Assembly: GCA_020636315.1 (NCBI GenBank)
Contig: JACJYA010000007.1
Span: 310,001-374,000, forward strand
DNA: 64,000 nt
Origin: Lewinellaceae bacterium
Lineage (GTDB): Bacteria > Bacteroidota > Bacteroidia > Chitinophagales > Saprospiraceae
Direction of reading: 5' to 3'
Below, piece after piece: positions 61,535 through 64,000 of this stretch (positions are counted from its first letter, which is position 1; each line of letters opens with the position of its first letter). Below the pieces are notes generated by a model that saw only the letters and a list, made by a program, of their open reading frames with translations, was not told where the DNA came from and ran no database searches. The position numbers and the translations under genes are program-made.

Positions 61535-61565
61535 ATTAAGCGCTAATGGGAAATTAGCGCTTAAT
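61535..61565. repeat. 31-nt hairpin element, copy 4
   Basis: ATTAAGCGCTAAT and ATTAGCGCTTAAT pair around GGGAA; 13-bp perfect stem. It ends five bases before the cysteine desulfurase stop. Copies 3 and 4 lie in opposite orientation between convergent genes. Confidence 0.75.
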
Positions 61566-61570
61566 GGCGG

Positions 61571-62716
61571 TTACGCCCCGACCCCTATCGGCAAGATCTC
61601 CTTCAGCTTCGCCACCACCTGATCCACCTCCTCCCGGGTGTTGTTGTGTGAAAAAGAAAAGCGGATGGTCTTTCGATCCGGGTCGCCCTTGAGGGCTTCA
61701 ATGACGTGAGAGCCCGCATCGGCGCCGGAGCTGCAGGCACTGCCGCCAGAGACACTGACCCCGGCAATATCCAGGTTCAGGAGAAGCAGGTCGGCTTTAT
61801 CGGAGGGGGGGAAAGCCACGCTGAGCAGCTTATAGTGGCCGTTTTCCGGATCGCCGTTGAACTGCAGGTAATCGAAGCTGGCTTCCAGCTGAGCCTTCAT
61901 GTAATCGCGTACATCGGTAACTTTCCGGCGGCGCTCTTCCAGGTTGTCACAGGCCAGGCTCAGCGCTTTGGCCAGGCCGAGGATGCCGTAGATGTTCTCC
62001 GTCCCTCCCCGCATGTTGCGCTCCTGGGCGCCGCCGTCCAGATAAGGCTTAATGATGTTGTCTCCGTTGATGTAAATAAACCCTATGCCCTTCGGGCCAT
62101 AGAACTTGTGCGCGGAGCCGGAGAGGAAGCTAACCGGCGTTTTTGAGACATCGATCGGATAATAGCCGATGGTTTGAACGGTATCGGAGTGAAACAGGGC
62201 ATCGTGTTCCCGGCACAACTCCCCTACTTCCTGCAGATCGATCATTGCACCGACCTCATTGTTGGAATGCATGAGGGATACCATCGTCTTTTTGCTGCTG
62301 CTTTTCAGCAACTGCTCCAGGTGCTCCATATCCGGGTGGCCCTGGGCGTCCAGTTTCACCTCCACACGTTCTATCTGCCCGAAACGCTCCAGGCTATCCA
62401 GCGAGTGCAACACGCAGTGGTGTTCGATCGGGGAAGAAATGATGCGTTGCACTCCCAGGTCGCGCACGGCGCACTTGAGGGCCATATTGTTCGACTCGGT
62501 GCCGCAGGAAGTGAAGAAGACCTCGCCGATGGAAGCTCCCAGGTATTGGGCTATCTGCTTGCGGGCCTTTTCGATGGCCGCGCGGGCAGTGCGCCCTTCG
62601 GCATGGATAGAAGAAGGGTTGCCATAGGTTTCCCGCATGGCCTTTTCCATGGCTTCAACCACTTCCCCGGCAATTGGAGTGGTGGCGGCGTTGTCGAAGT
62701 ATATTCGTTTCATCAT
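61571..62716 (-). CDS. Cysteine desulfurase (class V aminotransferase, NifS/IscS-like)
   Basis: PLP enzyme that removes sulfur from cysteine to supply Fe-S and thio-cofactor synthesis. The ATG at 62716 gives MMKRIYFDNAATTPIAGEVVEAM; the upstream extension to 62824 is unconserved. SSPIEHHCVL contains the conserved His, GSAHKFYGPKGIGFIYI contains the PLP lysine, and SVSGGSACSSGADAGSHV contains the catalytic Cys region. Length 381. It is adjacent to another class V aminotransferase on the same strand, 22 bases upstream. Confidence 0.93.
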   Translation of the reverse strand: MMKRIYFDNAATTPIAGEVVEAMEKAMRETYGNPSSIHAEGRTARAAIEKARKQIAQYLGASIGEVFFTSCGTESNNMALKCAVRDLGVQRIISSPIEHHCVLHSLDSLERFGQIERVEVKLDAQGHPDMEHLEQLLKSSSKKTMVSLMHSNNEVGAMIDLQEVGELCREHDALFHSDTVQTIGYYPIDVSKTPVSFLSGSAHKFYGPKGIGFIYINGDNIIKPYLDGGAQERNMRGGTENIYGILGLAKALSLACDNLEERRRKVTDVRDYMKAQLEASFDYLQFNGDPENGHYKLLSVAFPPSDKADLLLLNLDIAGVSVSGGSACSSGADAGSHVIEALKGDPDRKTIRFSFSHNNTREEVDQVVAKLKEILPIGVGA

Positions 62717-62738
62717 CTCAGTTTTTGAAGGGGCCACT

Positions 62739-64000
62739 TTAAAGTGGCTCCTCCTGTAGCTTACTAAACCACCCATCCACCAGTTGAGTTTCATAGCCCG
62801 TATCGCTTTTACAGGTAAACTCATTGGTGTGAGCGTTATATTCGTATTCTTCCTCCCACTCCTTATGATGATGGTAAACCGCCTCTATCGCATCCAGGAT
62901 ATGGTCCAGTTCTTCATCCGTCATAATGGGATGTATAGACATCCGTATCCAGCCCGGTTTTTCCGAGAGGTCGCCCAGGTTGATCTTTTCGGTGATCGAC
63001 CGGGAGTACTGCTGGGAAACGTGCAGGAGATAGTGGCCATAAGTCCCGGCGCAGGAACAACCGCCCCGCACCTGCACCCCGAACCGGTCGTTGAGCAGCT
63101 TAACGCCCAGGTTGTAATGTAAGCCATCGATATAGAATGATACTACTCCCAGCCGCCGGCGAACATTGTTGGCAAGGATGTGGAGATTCGGCAACCGGTC
63201 CAGCCGCTTCCAGATGCGCTCCAGCATCTGTTCCTCCCGTTCCAGGATATTCTCCACACCCATTTTTTCCTTTAACTGGACGCAAAGAGCAACGCGTATG
63301 GTCTGCAGGAAGGCAGGCGTGCCCCCATCTTCCCGGGCCTCGATCTCATCGATGTACTTGTGGCCGCCCCAGGGGTTAGTCCAGTCAACGGTTCCGCCGC
63401 CCGGGTTATCGGGCACCCGGTTAGTATATAGCTTGGGGTCAAAGACCAGGATGCCGGTCGAGCCGGGCCCGCCGAGGAATTTATGTGGAGAGAAATAAAT
63501 GGCATCCAGGCGCCGGAGTTCGTTCTCCGGCCGCATATTGATGTCGATATAGGGGGCGGAACAGGCGAAATCTACGAAACAGAGGCCTCCGCTGCGGTGC
63601 ATCATCTCGGCGATCTCATAGTAGGGCGTCTTGATCCCGGTCACGTTAGAACAGGATGTTATTGCCGCTATTTTCAATTTACGGCACTGATATTTCTCCA
63701 GCAATACTTCCAGATGGCCCAGGTCAACCAGCCCTTCCGCATTGGGTTCGATTACTTCTACATCGGCCAGGGTTTCCAGCCAGGAAGTCTGGTTGGAATG
63801 GTGCTCCATGTGGGTTACAAAAATAACGGGGCGCTCTTCTTTGGGGAGCTGCACCTGCCGGGTGTATCGCTCGTGCACCTTCAGGCCCAGTATGCGCTGG
63901 AATTTGTTGACCACACCCGTCATGCCTGAATTGGAAGAGATCAGCACGTCTTTGGAATGGGCCCCTACGTGGGCCTTGATGATATCCTTCGCCCGGTGAT
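62739..64000 (-). CDS. Class V aminotransferase, cysteine desulfurase-like, N-terminus beyond window
   Basis: The frame is open to the right edge, so at least 420 residues are present and the true start lies outside. Residues near FVTHMEHHSNQTSW, CFVDFACSAPYIDI and YFSPHKFLGGPGSTGILVF mark the PLP site; the last holds the lysine. GVQVRGGCSCAGTYGHYLL carries a Cys where SufS-like desulfurases have their active loop. Its similarity to EgtE/SufS-like enzymes is general and the substrate is unknown. The adjacent desulfurase suggests sulfur-related work. Confidence 0.85.
   Translation of the reverse strand, partial: HRAKDIIKAHVGAHSKDVLISSNSGMTGVVNKFQRILGLKVHERYTRQVQLPKEERPVIFVTHMEHHSNQTSWLETLADVEVIEPNAEGLVDLGHLEVLLEKYQCRKLKIAAITSCSNVTGIKTPYYEIAEMMHRSGGLCFVDFACSAPYIDINMRPENELRRLDAIYFSPHKFLGGPGSTGILVFDPKLYTNRVPDNPGGGTVDWTNPWGGHKYIDEIEAREDGGTPAFLQTIRVALCVQLKEKMGVENILEREEQMLERIWKRLDRLPNLHILANNVRRRLGVVSFYIDGLHYNLGVKLLNDRFGVQVRGGCSCAGTYGHYLLHVSQQYSRSITEKINLGDLSEKPGWIRMSIHPIMTDEELDHILDAIEAVYHHHKEWEEEYEYNAHTNEFTCKSDTGYETQLVDGWFSKLQEEPL

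Noticed and set aside
1..64000. tRNA or rRNA genes and CRISPR arrays
   Set aside because: No cloverleaf with a GGTTCGAAT-type arm, no rRNA-like stretch and no regular direct repeats with unique spacers were found by reading. The 63-bp repeats are coding and in register.

Overview
The window looks like a chromosomal segment of a Bacteroidota bacterium, most likely from the Saprospiria (Lewinella/Haliscomenobacter-like). The evidence is a SusC/SusD pair, type IX secretion (T9SS) C-terminal sorting domains, a PorP/SprF protein, the futalosine menaquinone pathway (mqnB), the carboxynorspermidine polyamine route, many kelch-like and LamG surface proteins, and promoter -7 boxes of the Bacteroidota form TAnnTTTG. 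The taxonomic call is inference from gene content. No rRNA, tRNA, CRISPR array, phage or intact insertion sequence was recognised.

Layout. 1-9 kb: hemE (cut by the left edge), a glutamate/dicarboxylate symporter, a thioredoxin-fold lipoprotein, a 901-residue TIR-like/TPR/short-chain-dehydrogenase fusion, an acyl-CoA thioesterase and lipB. 9-19 kb: a redoxin-dockerin fusion, a TolB-like lipoprotein, a GH1 glycosidase, an outer-membrane barrel, mqnB, prmC, the polyamine genes for carboxynorspermidine decarboxylase and synthase with a ureohydrolase-fold protein that has lost its metal ligands, and an MBL-fold hydrolase. 19-26 kb: a lipid-linked saccharide flippase without a normal start codon, saccharopine dehydrogenase, cdd, a Nudix hydrolase, kdsB, a LysM protein and a cystathionine beta-synthase-type enzyme. 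26-34 kb: a LamG plus PNGase F-like T9SS protein behind susD and susC, possibly a glycoprotein-foraging locus.

34-44 kb is the accessory heart. Four paralogous lipoproteins combine two HGF(C)W domains with kelch-like repeats. Interspersed are a PorP/SprF protein, a DUF4907-type lipoprotein, an NlpC/P60 protein whose catalytic cysteine is alanine, and two long imperfect palindromes. 44-58 kb: ribBA with a degenerate RibA half, two glycosyltransferases, a cupin, an M1 aminopeptidase, a CPBP protease, a DUF6580-type membrane protein, a PgpH-like HD phosphodiesterase, a cobalamin adenosyltransferase, a LolD/MacB-type ATPase, gatC, a deoxynucleoside kinase and YggS. 58-64 kb: an AT-rich Uma2 gene, a leucine-rich-repeat T9SS gene broken by several frameshifts, a cysteine desulfurase and a second class V aminotransferase that runs off the right edge.

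Three themes stand out. First, several enzyme folds have lost catalytic residues (ureohydrolase, NlpC/P60, RibA half, TIR glutamate). Second, a family of 31-nt hairpins (13-bp stem, 5-nt GGRAA loop) occurs four times with compensated stem changes. Third, small palindromic or word-repeat tracts fill many intergenic gaps.
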